This document shows, in pieces, positions 40,330-48,683 of a DNA stretch of 64,000 bases; the stretch's first letter is position 1, and every line of letters begins with the position of its first letter. This DNA is from Piscinibacter sp047600445 (lineage in GTDB: Bacteria; Pseudomonadota; Gammaproteobacteria; Burkholderiales; Burkholderiaceae_C). The notes under the pieces are model-generated. The model made no database searches. It worked only from the letters and a program-made list of their open reading frames with translations, and was not told the DNA's origin. Where the stretch lies: the NCBI RefSeq assembly GCF_047600445.1, contig NZ_JASGKT010000001.1:744001-808000 (forward strand), read 5' to 3'. The translations under genes and the position numbers were made by a program.

Positions 40330-42095
40330 CGATGCTGCGCCGCAATCTGCTCATCGCCTTCGTGGTGCTGGTGGCGGCCCTGCCGCTGCTGCCGGTGCCC
40401 GAGTTCTGGATCACCCAGGCCAACTACATCGGCCTGTATTCGCTGGTGGCCATCGGCCTGGTGCTGCTGACCGGCGTGGCCGGCCTGACCAGCTTCGGCC
40501 AGGCGGCCTTCGTCGGCATGGGCGCCTACACGGCCGCCTACCTGACGCTGACCCACGGCGTCTCGCCGTGGATCACGGTGTGGATCGGCCTGGCCTTCAC
40601 CTACGTCGCCGCGCTGCTGCTGGGCTGGATCACGCTGCGCATGTCGGGCCACTTCCTGCCGCTGGCCACCATCGCCTGGGGCCTGAGCCTGTACTACCTG
40701 CTCGGCAACATCGACGCGCTGGGCAAGTACGACGGCCTGCTCGGCATTCCGGCGCTGGAGCTCTTCGGCCTGACGCTGAACACCGGCCGCAGCTTCTACT
40801 TCCTGCTCTGGCTGCTGGTGCTGCTGGCGGCGTTCGGCGCGATCCGGCTGCTCGACTCGCGCACCGGCCGCGCGCTGCGCGCCGTCAAGGGCGGCACGAC
40901 GATGGCCGAGGCGATGGGCGTCAACACCTTCGGCCTGAAGGTCACCGCCTTCGTGCTCGCCGCGCTGCTGGCCAGCGTGTCGGGCTGGCTGTTCGCGCAC
41001 TTCCAGCGCACGGTCAATCCGTCGCCGTTCGGGCTGAACAAGGGCATCGAGTACCTGTTCATGGCGGTGATCGGCGGCGTCGGCCACGTGTGGGGCGCGA
41101 TCGTCGGCTCCACCGTCGTCAAGGTGATGGAGGAGCAGTTGCAGGACTGGCTGCCGCGCCTGTTCGGCACCAGCGGCAACTACGAAGTCATCGTGTTCGG
41201 CATCCTGCTGATCCTGGTGCTGCAGTACGCGCGCGACGGCATCTGGGCCTTCGTCGAGGCGCGCTTCCCGAAGCCGCAGCGCGCGGTCGACTGGGGCGAC
41301 GCCGAGCCGCTGCCGCAGCGCGAGCAGCCGCCGCGCGGCGAGGTGGTGCTGGACGTGCAGGACGCGCGCAAGGAGTTCGGCGGGCTGGTGGCCGTCAACG
41401 ACGTGAGCTTCCAGGTGCGTGCCGGCCAGATCCTCGGCCTGATCGGGCCGAACGGCGCCGGCAAGTCGACCACCTTCAACCTCGTCACCGGCGTGCTGCC
41501 GGCCACGCGCGGCAAGGTGCTGCTGCGCGGCCAGCCGGTGCAGAGCCTGCCCTCGCGCGAGATCGCCGCGCGCGGCGTGGCGCGCACCTTCCAGCACGTC
41601 AAGATGATCCCGACCATGACGGTGCTGGAGAACGTCGCGCTCGGCGCGCACCTGCGCGGCAAGGCCGGCGTGGCCGCGGCCGTGCTGCGCCTGGACCGCG
41701 GCGAGGAGAAGCGCCTGCTGCGCGAGGCGCAGAAGCAGCTCGAGCGCATCGGCATGGGCGAGCGCATGCACGAGCTGGCCGGCAACCTGGCGCTGGGCCC
41801 GCAGCGGCTGATGGAGATCGCGCGCGCGCTGTGCGCCGACCCGATGCTGCTGCTGCTCGACGAACCCGCCGCCGGCCTGCGCCTGAAGGAGAAGCAGGCG
41901 CTGGCCGCCGTGCTGCGCCAGTTGCGCGACGAGGGCATGGCGATCCTGCTGGTCGAGCACGACATGGACCTCGTGATGGGCCTGGTCGACCGCGTGGTGG
42001 TGATGGAGTTCGGCACCAAGCTGATCGAGGGCACGCCGGAGGAGGTGCAGGCGAGCCCCGCGGTGCGCGCGGCCTACCTCGGCACGGAGCATTGA
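40326..42095 (+). CDS. Fused LivM-LivG: permease plus ATPase in one chain (cluster 2)
   Basis: A 589-residue fusion. Residues about 1-325 are a LivM-like permease (V-L-L-T-G-V-A-G-L-T-S-F-G-Q-A-A-F, A-V-I-G-G-V-G-H-V-W-G-A). A linker (P-K-P-Q-R-A-V-D-W-G-D, about 320-345) leads into a full LivG-type ATPase: Walker A G-P-N-G-A-G-K-S-T, signature replaced by the LivG form L-A-L-G-P-Q-R-L-M-E-I-A, Walker B M-L-L-L-L-D-E-P-A-A-G-L, H-loop V-E-H-D-M-D. No stop or frameshift lies between the parts, so this is a genuine gene fusion fixing the permease-ATPase pairing 1:1. Confidence 0.93.
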   Translation: MTMLRRNLLIAFVVLVAALPLLPVPEFWITQANYIGLYSLVAIGLVLLTGVAGLTSFGQAAFVGMGAYTAAYLTLTHGVSPWITVWIGLAFTYVAALLLGWITLRMSGHFLPLATIAWGLSLYYLLGNIDALGKYDGLLGIPALELFGLTLNTGRSFYFLLWLLVLLAAFGAIRLLDSRTGRALRAVKGGTTMAEAMGVNTFGLKVTAFVLAALLASVSGWLFAHFQRTVNPSPFGLNKGIEYLFMAVIGGVGHVWGAIVGSTVVKVMEEQLQDWLPRLFGTSGNYEVIVFGILLILVLQYARDGIWAFVEARFPKPQRAVDWGDAEPLPQREQPPRGEVVLDVQDARKEFGGLVAVNDVSFQVRAGQILGLIGPNGAGKSTTFNLVTGVLPATRGKVLLRGQPVQSLPSREIAARGVARTFQHVKMIPTMTVLENVALGAHLRGKAGVAAAVLRLDRGEEKRLLREAQKQLERIGMGERMHELAGNLALGPQRLMEIARALCADPMLLLLDEPAAGLRLKEKQALAAVLRQLRDEGMAILLVEHDMDLVMGLVDRVVVMEFGTKLIEGTPEEVQASPAVRAAYLGTEH

Positions 42096-42099
42096 ATGA

Positions 42100-42172
42100 A
42101 ACCCCCAAGCTCACTTCGTTCGCGGCCCCCCGAGGGGGCGCTCGCCTGCCTTGGGACGGCCCGGCGGGAGGC
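42100..42172. repeat. GC-rich stem-loop repeat before the last ATPase gene (cluster 2)
   Basis: The text ACCCCCAAGCTCACTTCG, then GGCCCCCCGAGGGGGCGCTCGCC and GGGACGGCCCGGCGGGAGG, is the intergenic repeat seen in many Burkholderiales genomes. CCCCCGAGGGGG gives a strong stem. It sits inside the operon between livMG and livF-like genes. Confidence 0.65.
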
Positions 42173-42175
42173 GCC

Positions 42176-42916
42176 ATGAGCGAACTGATCCTCGATGTGA
42201 AAGACCTGCACGCCGGCTACGGCCGCGCCGAGGTGCTGCACGGGCTGAACCTGCAAGCCAGGAAGGGCAGCGTGGTCACCGTGATCGGCCCGAACGGCGC
42301 CGGCAAGTCGACGCTGCTCAACGCGCTGATGGGCGTGCTGCCCTCGCGCGGCGGCATCGCCTACCGCGGCCAGCCGATCGGCACCAAGGCGCTGGAAGAG
42401 CGCGTGATGCAGGGCATCGCGCTGGTGCCTGAGACGCGCGCGCTGTTCGGCACCATGCCGGTGGAAGACAACCTGCTGCTCGGCGGCTACCGGCAGGTGC
42501 TGCTCGGCAACAAGGGCGCGGCGCAGATGCTGGAGCAGGTCTACACGCTGTTCCCGCGCCTGAAGGAGCGCCGCGCGCAGCTCGCCGGCACGCTGTCGGG
42601 CGGCGAGCGCCAGATGCTCGCGGTCGGCCGCGCGCTGATGAGCCGGCCCGAGCTGCTGATGCTCGACGAGCCCAGCCTCGGCCTCGCGCCGCTGGTGGTC
42701 AAGGAGATCTTCCGCACCATCGAGAAGCTGCGCGCCACCGGCGTGACCATCCTGCTGGTCGAGCAGAACGCGCGCGCCGCGCTGGAGGTGGCCGACCACG
42801 GCTACGTGCTGGAGATGGGCGAGATCGCGCTCGAGGGCCCGGCCGAGGCGCTGGCCCGCGACTCGCGCGTGATCGACACCTACCTCGGTGCCGCGCGCCA
42901 GAAGACCTCCGCCTGA
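42176..42916 (+). CDS. Liv-type ABC importer ATPase, LivF-like (cluster 2)
   Basis: A 246-residue ATPase: Walker A G-P-N-G-A-G-K-S-T, signature L-S-G-G-E-R-Q-M, Walker B L-M-L-D-E-P-S-L-G-L-A-P and V-E-Q-N-A-R as in LivF. It pairs with the ATPase half of the fused LivMG protein. ATG 42176 is preceded by GGGAGG (9 bases), which comes from the end of the repeat, so the repeat supplies the ribosome site. Confidence 0.93.
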   Translation: MSELILDVKDLHAGYGRAEVLHGLNLQARKGSVVTVIGPNGAGKSTLLNALMGVLPSRGGIAYRGQPIGTKALEERVMQGIALVPETRALFGTMPVEDNLLLGGYRQVLLGNKGAAQMLEQVYTLFPRLKERRAQLAGTLSGGERQMLAVGRALMSRPELLMLDEPSLGLAPLVVKEIFRTIEKLRATGVTILLVEQNARAALEVADHGYVLEMGEIALEGPAEALARDSRVIDTYLGAARQKTSA

Positions 42917-42928
42917 GCCGCCGCCGCG

Positions 42929-44680
42929 ATGTGGCACTACGACGCGCCGCTGCGCGACATGCGCTATGTGATCGAGGACGTGCTGGGCCTGCCGGCGCAG
43001 TGGGCGGCGCTGCCCGCCTTCGCCGAACTGGACGCGCCCACCGCGCGCCGGGTGCTGGACGAGGCCGCACGCTTCGCCACCGAGGTGCTGGCGCCGACCA
43101 ACGCGCCGGGCGATCTGGAAGGCTGCAGCTTCGCCGATGGCGAGGTGCGCACGCCGCGTGGTTTCAAGCAGGCCTACCGCGCCTTCGTCGAAGCCGGCTG
43201 GCCGGCGCTGGCCTGCGATCCGGCCGTCGGCGGGCAGGGGCTGCCGCAGGTGCTCAACGCCGCGCTCTACGAGATGCTCGCCGCGGCCAACCACGCCTGG
43301 ACCATGTACCCGGGGCTGCTGCACGGTGCCTACGAATGCCTGCACCTGCATGCCTCGGATGAGCTGAAGCAGCGCTATCTCGGCAAGGTGGTCAGCGGCG
43401 AATGGCTCTCGACCATGTGCCTGACCGAGGCGCAGGCCGGCTCCGACCTCGGGCTGCTGGCCACGCGCGCGATGCCCGCGGCCGACGGCTCGTACCACCT
43501 GAAGGGCACCAAGATCTTCATCTCCGGCGGCGAACACGACCTGACGGACAACATCGTGCACCTCGTGCTCGCGCGGCTGCCCGACGCGCCCGCCGGCACC
43601 CGGGGCCTGTCGCTGTTCCTCGCGCCCAAGTTCCTGCCCGACGGCGCGCGCAACGCGCTGCGCTGCGACGGCATCGAGAAGAAGATGGGCATCAAGGGCA
43701 GCGCCACCTGCGTGATGAATTTCGACGGCGCCACCGGCTGGCTGGTCGGCGAGGCACACCGCGGCCTGCAGGCGATGTTCGCGATGATGAACGCGGCGCG
43801 GCTGCACGTGGCGCTGCAAGGCCTGGCGCACGCGCAGAACGCGCACCGCAACGCGGTGGTGTATGCGCACGAACGGCTGCAATCGCGCGCGCCGGTGCGC
43901 GGCGATGCCAAGGGCAGCGCCGACCCGATCGTGCTGCACCCCGCGATGCGCCGCACGCTGCTGCGCCAGCGCGTGCTGGTGGAGGGCGCGCGGCTGGTCG
44001 CCTACGAGGCCGCGCACCTGATCGACCTGGCCGCGCACGCCGCCGACGCCGCCGAGCGCGAGCGCGCGCAGGAGCAGGCGGCGCTGCTGACGCCGGTGCT
44101 CAAGGCCTTCCTCACCGACAACGGCTTCGCGCTCGCCAGCGACGCCCTGCAGGTGTTCGGCGGCCACGGCTACGTGCACGACTGGGGCGTCGAGCAGTGC
44201 GTGCGCGACGCGCGCATCGCGATGATCTACGAGGGCAGCAACCAGATCCAGGCGATCGACCTGGTGCTGCGCAAGCTGGTGGCCGACGGCGGCCGGAGGT
44301 TCGCGGCCTGGCTGGAGGCGCTGGCCGCCGCGCTGCCGGCCGGCGGCGCGCACGGCGCGGCGGCGGCGGCGCAACTGCGCCGCCTGGGCGCGCTGGCGGC
44401 CGACGTGGTGGCCGCCTCGCGCGAGGACGCCGAGCTGCCCTACCGCGTCGCCGACGACCTGCTGCGCGCCACCGCGCTGGCGCTGGTGGCGCAGGCCTGG
44501 GCGCGCGCCGACGCCGTCTCGGCGCGGCCCGAGCACGCCGGCGACGCCTTCCACGCCGCCAAGCGCGAGAGCGCGGCGCACTGCTTCGCCCACCTCGCGC
44601 CGGAGTTCGAGCACGCGCTCGCGCAGGCGCGCGCCGGCTGGCGGCCGTTTGCGCAGGTGGCGCTGCTGTCGCTGGCATGA
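42929..44680 (+). CDS. Acyl-CoA dehydrogenase (DmdC-like, with C-terminal extension)
   Basis: A 583-residue FAD-dependent acyl-CoA dehydrogenase of the longer type. The N-terminal Y-D-A-P-L-R-D-M-R-Y-V-I-E segment is the AcylCoADH_N helix; M-C-L-T-E-A-Q-A-G-S-D-L and F-I-S-G-G-E-H-D are FAD-contacting motifs; I-Y-E-G-S-N-Q-I-Q carries the expected catalytic Glu; the last 120 residues form the extra C-terminal domain. In this operon it probably desaturates a saturated side chain (an arylpropanoyl-CoA) to the cinnamoyl-CoA, widening the range of acids the pathway takes. It overlaps marR by ATGA. Confidence 0.92.
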   Translation: MWHYDAPLRDMRYVIEDVLGLPAQWAALPAFAELDAPTARRVLDEAARFATEVLAPTNAPGDLEGCSFADGEVRTPRGFKQAYRAFVEAGWPALACDPAVGGQGLPQVLNAALYEMLAAANHAWTMYPGLLHGAYECLHLHASDELKQRYLGKVVSGEWLSTMCLTEAQAGSDLGLLATRAMPAADGSYHLKGTKIFISGGEHDLTDNIVHLVLARLPDAPAGTRGLSLFLAPKFLPDGARNALRCDGIEKKMGIKGSATCVMNFDGATGWLVGEAHRGLQAMFAMMNAARLHVALQGLAHAQNAHRNAVVYAHERLQSRAPVRGDAKGSADPIVLHPAMRRTLLRQRVLVEGARLVAYEAAHLIDLAAHAADAAERERAQEQAALLTPVLKAFLTDNGFALASDALQVFGGHGYVHDWGVEQCVRDARIAMIYEGSNQIQAIDLVLRKLVADGGRRFAAWLEALAAALPAGGAHGAAAAAQLRRLGALAADVVAASREDAELPYRVADDLLRATALALVAQAWARADAVSARPEHAGDAFHAAKRESAAHCFAHLAPEFEHALAQARAGWRPFAQVALLSLA

Positions 44681-45135
44681 GCGCGCCCGGGCTCGACCAT
44701 TCGAAGCTGACCAACCTGGTCGGCTACGTCGCCAGCCGCGCCGCCATCGTGCTGCGCCGGGATTTCGAGCGCGCGCTGGGGCCGCTCGGCCTGAAGGTGC
44801 TGGACTACTCGCTGCTGGTGCTGGTGGCCAGCAACCCCGAGGTCAACCAGAAGCAGCTCGGCGAGGCGCTCGACATCTCGGCGCCCAACATGGCGATCAC
44901 GCTGGACCGCCTGGTCGAGCGCGGCTGGGTCGAGCGCGTGCGCAGCACGCAGGACCGCCGCGCGATGATCATCCACCTGACGCCGGCCGGCAGCGCGCTG
45001 GCCGCGCGCGCGCAGAAGATCGCCGCGACGATGGAGGAGAAGACGCTGGCCGTGCTCTCGCCGGCCGAGCGCGCGCTGCTGATCGAGCTGCTCGGCAAGG
45101 TCGGGTTGCGCGCGGGCAGACCCCGTTCGGGCTGA
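44677..45135 (+). CDS. MarR-family transcriptional regulator
   Basis: A 152-residue winged-helix regulator: Q-K-Q-L-G-E-A-L-D-I-S-A-P-N-M-A-I-T-L-D for the HTH and R-S-T-Q-D-R-R-A for the wing. It ends the aryl-CoA operon, overlapping the dehydrogenase gene by ATGA, and the perfect palindrome at 34109-34124 is its likely site. By analogy with CouR and FerC, an aryl-CoA thioester would release it from DNA. Its last codons and stop lie inside the palindromic repeat starting at 45125, so the true ancestral C-terminus may have differed. Confidence 0.9.
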   Translation: MSAPGLDHSKLTNLVGYVASRAAIVLRRDFERALGPLGLKVLDYSLLVLVASNPEVNQKQLGEALDISAPNMAITLDRLVERGWVERVRSTQDRRAMIIHLTPAGSALAARAQKIAATMEEKTLAVLSPAERALLIELLGKVGLRAGRPRSG

Positions 45136-45160
45136 GCCCTTCGACAGGCTCGGGGCGAAC
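45125..45160. repeat. Palindromic intergenic repeat, second copy, likely bidirectional terminator
   Basis: GTTCGGGCTGAGCC (45125-45138) pairs with GGCTCGGGGCGAAC (45147-45160), with CTTCGACA as loop. It is related to the repeat at 32146. It lies between the convergent marR and methyltransferase genes and provides the stop of the former. Confidence 0.7.
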
Positions 45161-45172
45161 GGCGGAAGTCCG

Positions 45173-46291
45173 TCAGCCCCAGACTTCGCGCGCCGTCTCC
45201 ACCACCAGCGCCAGCTTGCGCCGCTGGTCTTCCACCGCGATGTTGTTGCCGTGCACGGTGCTGGAGAAGCCGCACTGCGGCGACAGGCAGAGCTGGTCGA
45301 GCGGCGCGTACTTCGCGGCTTCCTCGATGCGGCGCTTCAGGCCGTCCTTGCTTTCCAGTTGGCCGAACTTGGTGGTCACGAGGCCGAGCACGACGATCTT
45401 GCCCTTGGGCAGGAAGCGCAGCGGGCGGAAGTCGCCCGAGCGCTCGTCGTCGTACTCGAGGAAGAAGGCGTCGAGGTTCATCTCCGCCAGCAGCGCCTCG
45501 GCCACCGGCTCGTAGTTGCCGGCCGCCGCGTGCGTGCTCTTGAAGTTGCCGCGGCACAGGTGCATCGCCAGCGTCATGCCGGCCGGCTTCAGCGCCACCA
45601 CCTTGTTGATGAACTTCGCGTAGCGGTGCGGCAGCTCGTTGGGGTCGTCGCCGCGCTGGCGCGCCGCCTCGCGCATCTTCTCGTCGCACAGGTAGGCGAG
45701 GTTGGTGTCGTCCATCTGCACGTAGCGGCAGCCGGCGTCGTAGAGCGATTGCAGCTCCTCGCCGTAGGCCTTGGCCACGTCGTCGTAGAAGGCCGGCTCC
45801 AGCTCGGGGTAGGCCTCGCGGCTGATGCCGGCGCGCCCGCCGCGGAAGTGCAGCATCGTCGGGCTGGGGATCGTCACCTTCGGCGTCAGGCCGGCGGCCA
45901 CCTGGCTCTTCAGGTACTCGAAATCGGCCTTCTGGATGTCCTTGACGTGCCTGACCTTGTCGGTCACGCGGATCACCGGCGGCGCCAGCTCCTCGCTGCC
46001 GTCGGGCTTGCGGATCGTGACCGGGATGTCGGTCTTCACGCCGCCGAGCTGCTCGAGGAAGTCGATGTGGAAGTAGGTGCGGCGGAACTCGCCGTCGGTG
46101 ATGGACTGCAGGCCGACGTCCTGCTGGAACTTCACGATCTCGGTGATCGCCTTGTCCTCCACCGCGCGGAGCTGCTCGGCGCTTATCGTCTTGCGGGCGA
46201 AGAACTGTTCGCGCGCTTCGAGCAGGTAGCCCGGGCGCAGGAAGCTGCCGACGTGGTCGGCGCGGAACGGCGGGGTGGTGCGTGCGGTCAT
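45173..46291 (-). CDS. MetE C-terminal-type methyltransferase (cobalamin-independent methionine synthase family)
   Basis: A 372-residue single-domain member of the MetE_C family (YxjG-like). Marks: R-A-D-H-V-G-S-F-L-R-P at the N-terminus, I-T-D-G-E-F-R-R, P-S-P-T-M-L-H, Y-V-Q-M-D-D-T, H-L-C-R-G-N (zinc ligands His and Cys) and a final C-L-S-P-Q-C-G-F with the third zinc Cys. Full MetE has two such domains; one-domain forms move methyl groups from various donors to thiols. The donor is not shown here. A long leader with strong hairpins precedes it (46332-46367). Confidence 0.88.
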   Translation of the reverse strand: MTARTTPPFRADHVGSFLRPGYLLEAREQFFARKTISAEQLRAVEDKAITEIVKFQQDVGLQSITDGEFRRTYFHIDFLEQLGGVKTDIPVTIRKPDGSEELAPPVIRVTDKVRHVKDIQKADFEYLKSQVAAGLTPKVTIPSPTMLHFRGGRAGISREAYPELEPAFYDDVAKAYGEELQSLYDAGCRYVQMDDTNLAYLCDEKMREAARQRGDDPNELPHRYAKFINKVVALKPAGMTLAMHLCRGNFKSTHAAAGNYEPVAEALLAEMNLDAFFLEYDDERSGDFRPLRFLPKGKIVVLGLVTTKFGQLESKDGLKRRIEEAAKYAPLDQLCLSPQCGFSSTVHGNNIAVEDQRRKLALVVETAREVWG

Positions 46292-46331
46292 GCGAATGTC
46301 TCCGGAATGCTGGGGTCGTCGCACGATGATA

Positions 46332-46367
46332 GGCATGCCGGAGGCGCCGCGGGCGCCTCGCCATGCC
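46332..46367. other. Strong hairpin in the leader of the MetE-like gene
   Basis: GAGGCGCC (46341-46348) pairs with GGCGCCTC (46352-46359) around GCG, and GGCATG (46332-46337) with CATGCC (46362-46367). It lies 41-76 bases before the ATG of the minus-strand gene. It may be an RNA stem in the leader, an operator, or a repeat; GATAGCTGCTAG at about 46375, another common short repeat, is next to it. Confidence 0.5.
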
Positions 46368-46457
46368 GGTTTGCGATAGCTGCTAGTGGGCGCCGCCCGT
46401 TGTCCGCCGCCCGCTGCGCCCGCACGATCCCGGCCCAACGCACGACGCGCCGCCGGC

Positions 46458-46508
46458 TCAGGGTTCTCCCTGAAGGTGAAGCCCACGATGGGCCGGTCGC
46501 GGACCGGC
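46458..46508 (+). promoter_or_regulatory. Two short hairpins upstream of the cluster 3 binding-protein gene
   Basis: TCAGGG-TTCT-CCCTGA (46458-46473) and GCCGGTC-GCG-GACCGGC (46492-46508) are both perfect inverted repeats, 36-86 bases before ATG 46544. The first is a candidate operator, the second may be a leader stem. No clear -35/-10 pair was found. Confidence 0.4.
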
Positions 46509-46543
46509 GCGACAATCGGGCCCCCTCCCTGGAGACGACTCTC

Positions 46544-47722
46544 ATGCAAAAGCGCACCGCCCTGCGCGGCCTCGCCGCCGTGACCCTGATCTCGGGCCTG
46601 GGCCTGTCGGGCTCGCCGGCCCTGGCCGCCGACCCGATCAAGATCGGCCTGATCCTGCCGATGACCGGCCAGCAGGCCAGCACCGGGCGCCAGGTCGAGG
46701 CGGGCGTGCGGCTCTACATGACGCAGAACAACCCGGTGATCAACGGCCGCAAGGTCGAGGTGGTCGTCAAGGACGACGCCACCGTGCCCGACACCACGCG
46801 CCGCCTCGCGCAGGAACTGGTGGTGCAGGAGAAGGTGGTCGCGCTGGCCGGCTTCGGCATCACGCCGGCGGCGATGGCCACCGCGCCGATCGCCACGCAG
46901 TCGAAGACGCCGATGGTCGTGATGGCCGCCGCCACCTCGGCGATCACCGAGGCCTCGCCCTACGCGGTGCGCAGCAGCTTCACGCTGCCGCAGGCCTCGG
47001 TGGCGCTGGCCGAGTGGGCCAACAAGAACGGCATCAAGAAGGTGGTCACGCTGGTCAGCGACTACGCGCCCGGCATCGACGCCGAGAAGTACTTCGCCGA
47101 CCGCATCGTGCTGAACAGCGGCACGGTGATGGACAAGCTGCGCACGCCGCTGCGCAGCCCCGACTTCGCGCCGGTGCTGCAGAAGGTGCGCGACGCCAAG
47201 CCCGACGCGCTGTTCGTGTTCCTGCCCTCGGGCCAGGGCGCGGCCTTCATGAAGCAGTTCGCCGAGCGCGGGCTGGACAAGTCGGGCATCCGCCTGATCG
47301 GCACCGGCGACATCACCGATGACGACCAGCTCAACGACATGGGCGACGTGGCGCTGGGCGTGGTCACCGCGCACCACTACGCGGCGGCGCACAAGTCGGC
47401 GGTGAACCAGAAGTTCGTCGAGGCCTTCAAGAAGGCCAACAACGGCCTGCGCCCGAACTTCATGGCGGTGGGCGGCTACGATGGCGCGCGCATCATCGTC
47501 GAGGCCCTGAAGGCCACCAAGGGCGCCGGCGGCGAGCCGCTGCTCAACGCGATGAAGGGCCAGGTGTTCGAGAGCCCGCGCGGCCAGGTGCTGATCGACG
47601 GCCAGACGCGAGACATCGTGCACGACATGTACATCCGCAAGGTCGAGCGCGTCGGCGGCGAACTCCAGAACGTCGAGTTCGACGCCATCAAGGCCATGAA
47701 AGACCCCGGAAAGTCGAAATGA
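46544..47722 (+). CDS. Liv-type ABC substrate-binding protein (cluster 3)
   Basis: A 392-residue periplasmic binding protein. The signal peptide ends P-A-L-A-A near residue 28; I-K-I-G-L-I-L-P-M-T-G-Q-Q-A-S-T-G-R-Q begins the mature fold, with V-K-D-D-A-T-V-P-D-T and V-S-D-Y-A-P-G-I-D later. First gene of a five-gene importer unit (to 51097). GGAGACGAC precedes the ATG. A stem-loop follows the stop. Substrate unknown. Confidence 0.93.
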   Translation: MQKRTALRGLAAVTLISGLGLSGSPALAADPIKIGLILPMTGQQASTGRQVEAGVRLYMTQNNPVINGRKVEVVVKDDATVPDTTRRLAQELVVQEKVVALAGFGITPAAMATAPIATQSKTPMVVMAAATSAITEASPYAVRSSFTLPQASVALAEWANKNGIKKVVTLVSDYAPGIDAEKYFADRIVLNSGTVMDKLRTPLRSPDFAPVLQKVRDAKPDALFVFLPSGQGAAFMKQFAERGLDKSGIRLIGTGDITDDDQLNDMGDVALGVVTAHHYAAAHKSAVNQKFVEAFKKANNGLRPNFMAVGGYDGARIIVEALKATKGAGGEPLLNAMKGQVFESPRGQVLIDGQTRDIVHDMYIRKVERVGGELQNVEFDAIKAMKDPGKSK

Positions 47723-47723
47723 C

Positions 47724-47763
47724 CCCCCCGGAGCGCCTCACGGCGCTCCCCCCAGGGGGCGCC
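47724..47763. repeat. Stem-loop repeat after the binding-protein gene (cluster 3)
   Basis: GGAGCGCC-TCAC-GGCGCTCC (47730-47749) is a perfect 8-bp stem with a 4-base loop, followed by CCCCCAGGGGGC. It occupies the same position as the repeat in cluster 2: just after the binding-protein stop codon and before the LivH-like gene. Confidence 0.7.
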
Positions 47764-47822
47764 GCCAGCGGCCCGGCAAAGCCGGTTCCGCGGCGGTCGC
47801 TTGACTCCACTGCGCACCGTTC

Positions 47823-48683
47823 ATGTTGACGCTTCTCTTCGACGGCATCGCCTACGGCATGCTGCTGTTCGTGCTCGCGGTCGGGCTGGCCGTGACGCTC
47901 GGGTTGATGAACTTCATCAACCTCGCGCACGGCGCCTTCGCGATGGCCGGCGGCTACGTCACCGTGCTGCTGATGGAGCGCGCCGGGGTTCCTTTCCTCG
48001 TCACGCTGCCGCTGGCCTTCCTGCTGCCGGCGCTGGTCGGCGCGGTGGCCGAGCGGCTGCTGTACCGGCCGATGTACCACCGCCCGCACCTCGACCACGT
48101 GCTGTTCTCGATCGGCATCGTGTTCATGTCGGTGGCGGCGGTCGACTACCTGGTCGGCTCGCAGCAGCAGATCATCAAGCTGCCCGAGTTCCTGCTGGGC
48201 CGCTTCGAGATCGCCGGCGTGGGCATCGGGCGCTATCGCCTCTTCATCGTGGTCGTCTGCCTGGTGCTGACCGCGGTGCTGCAACTGATCCTGGCGCGCA
48301 CGCGCTTCGGCAGCCGGCTGCGCGCCTCGGTGGACGATCCGCGCGTGGCCGCGGGCCTGGGCATCAACGTCAACCAGGTGTTCAGCGTCACCTTCGCGGT
48401 CGGCTCGGGCCTGGCCGGCCTGGGCGGCGCGCTCGGCGCCGAGGTGCTGGGTCTGGACCCGAGCTTCCCGCTCAAGTTCATGATCTATTTCCTGATCGTG
48501 GTCTCGGTCGGCGGCACCACCACCATCACCGGCCCGCTGCTGGCGGCGCTGCTGCTGGGCATCGCCGACGTGTTCGGCAAGTACTACGTGCCCAAGCTGG
48601 GCGCCTTCGTCGTCTACACGCTGATGGTGGTGATCCTGTTCTGGCGCCCGCAGGGCCTGTTCGGAAGGGCGGCGACCAAATGA
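47823..48683 (+). CDS. Liv-type ABC importer permease, LivH-like (cluster 3)
   Basis: A 286-residue membrane protein with LivH marks G-L-A-V-T-L-G-L-M-N-F-I-N-L-A-H-G-A and V-S-V-G-G-T-T-T-I-T-G-P-L-L-A-A, about eight helices. It overlaps the LivM-like gene by ATGA. Confidence 0.93.
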   Translation: MLTLLFDGIAYGMLLFVLAVGLAVTLGLMNFINLAHGAFAMAGGYVTVLLMERAGVPFLVTLPLAFLLPALVGAVAERLLYRPMYHRPHLDHVLFSIGIVFMSVAAVDYLVGSQQQIIKLPEFLLGRFEIAGVGIGRYRLFIVVVCLVLTAVLQLILARTRFGSRLRASVDDPRVAAGLGINVNQVFSVTFAVGSGLAGLGGALGAEVLGLDPSFPLKFMIYFLIVVSVGGTTTITGPLLAALLLGIADVFGKYYVPKLGAFVVYTLMVVILFWRPQGLFGRAATK

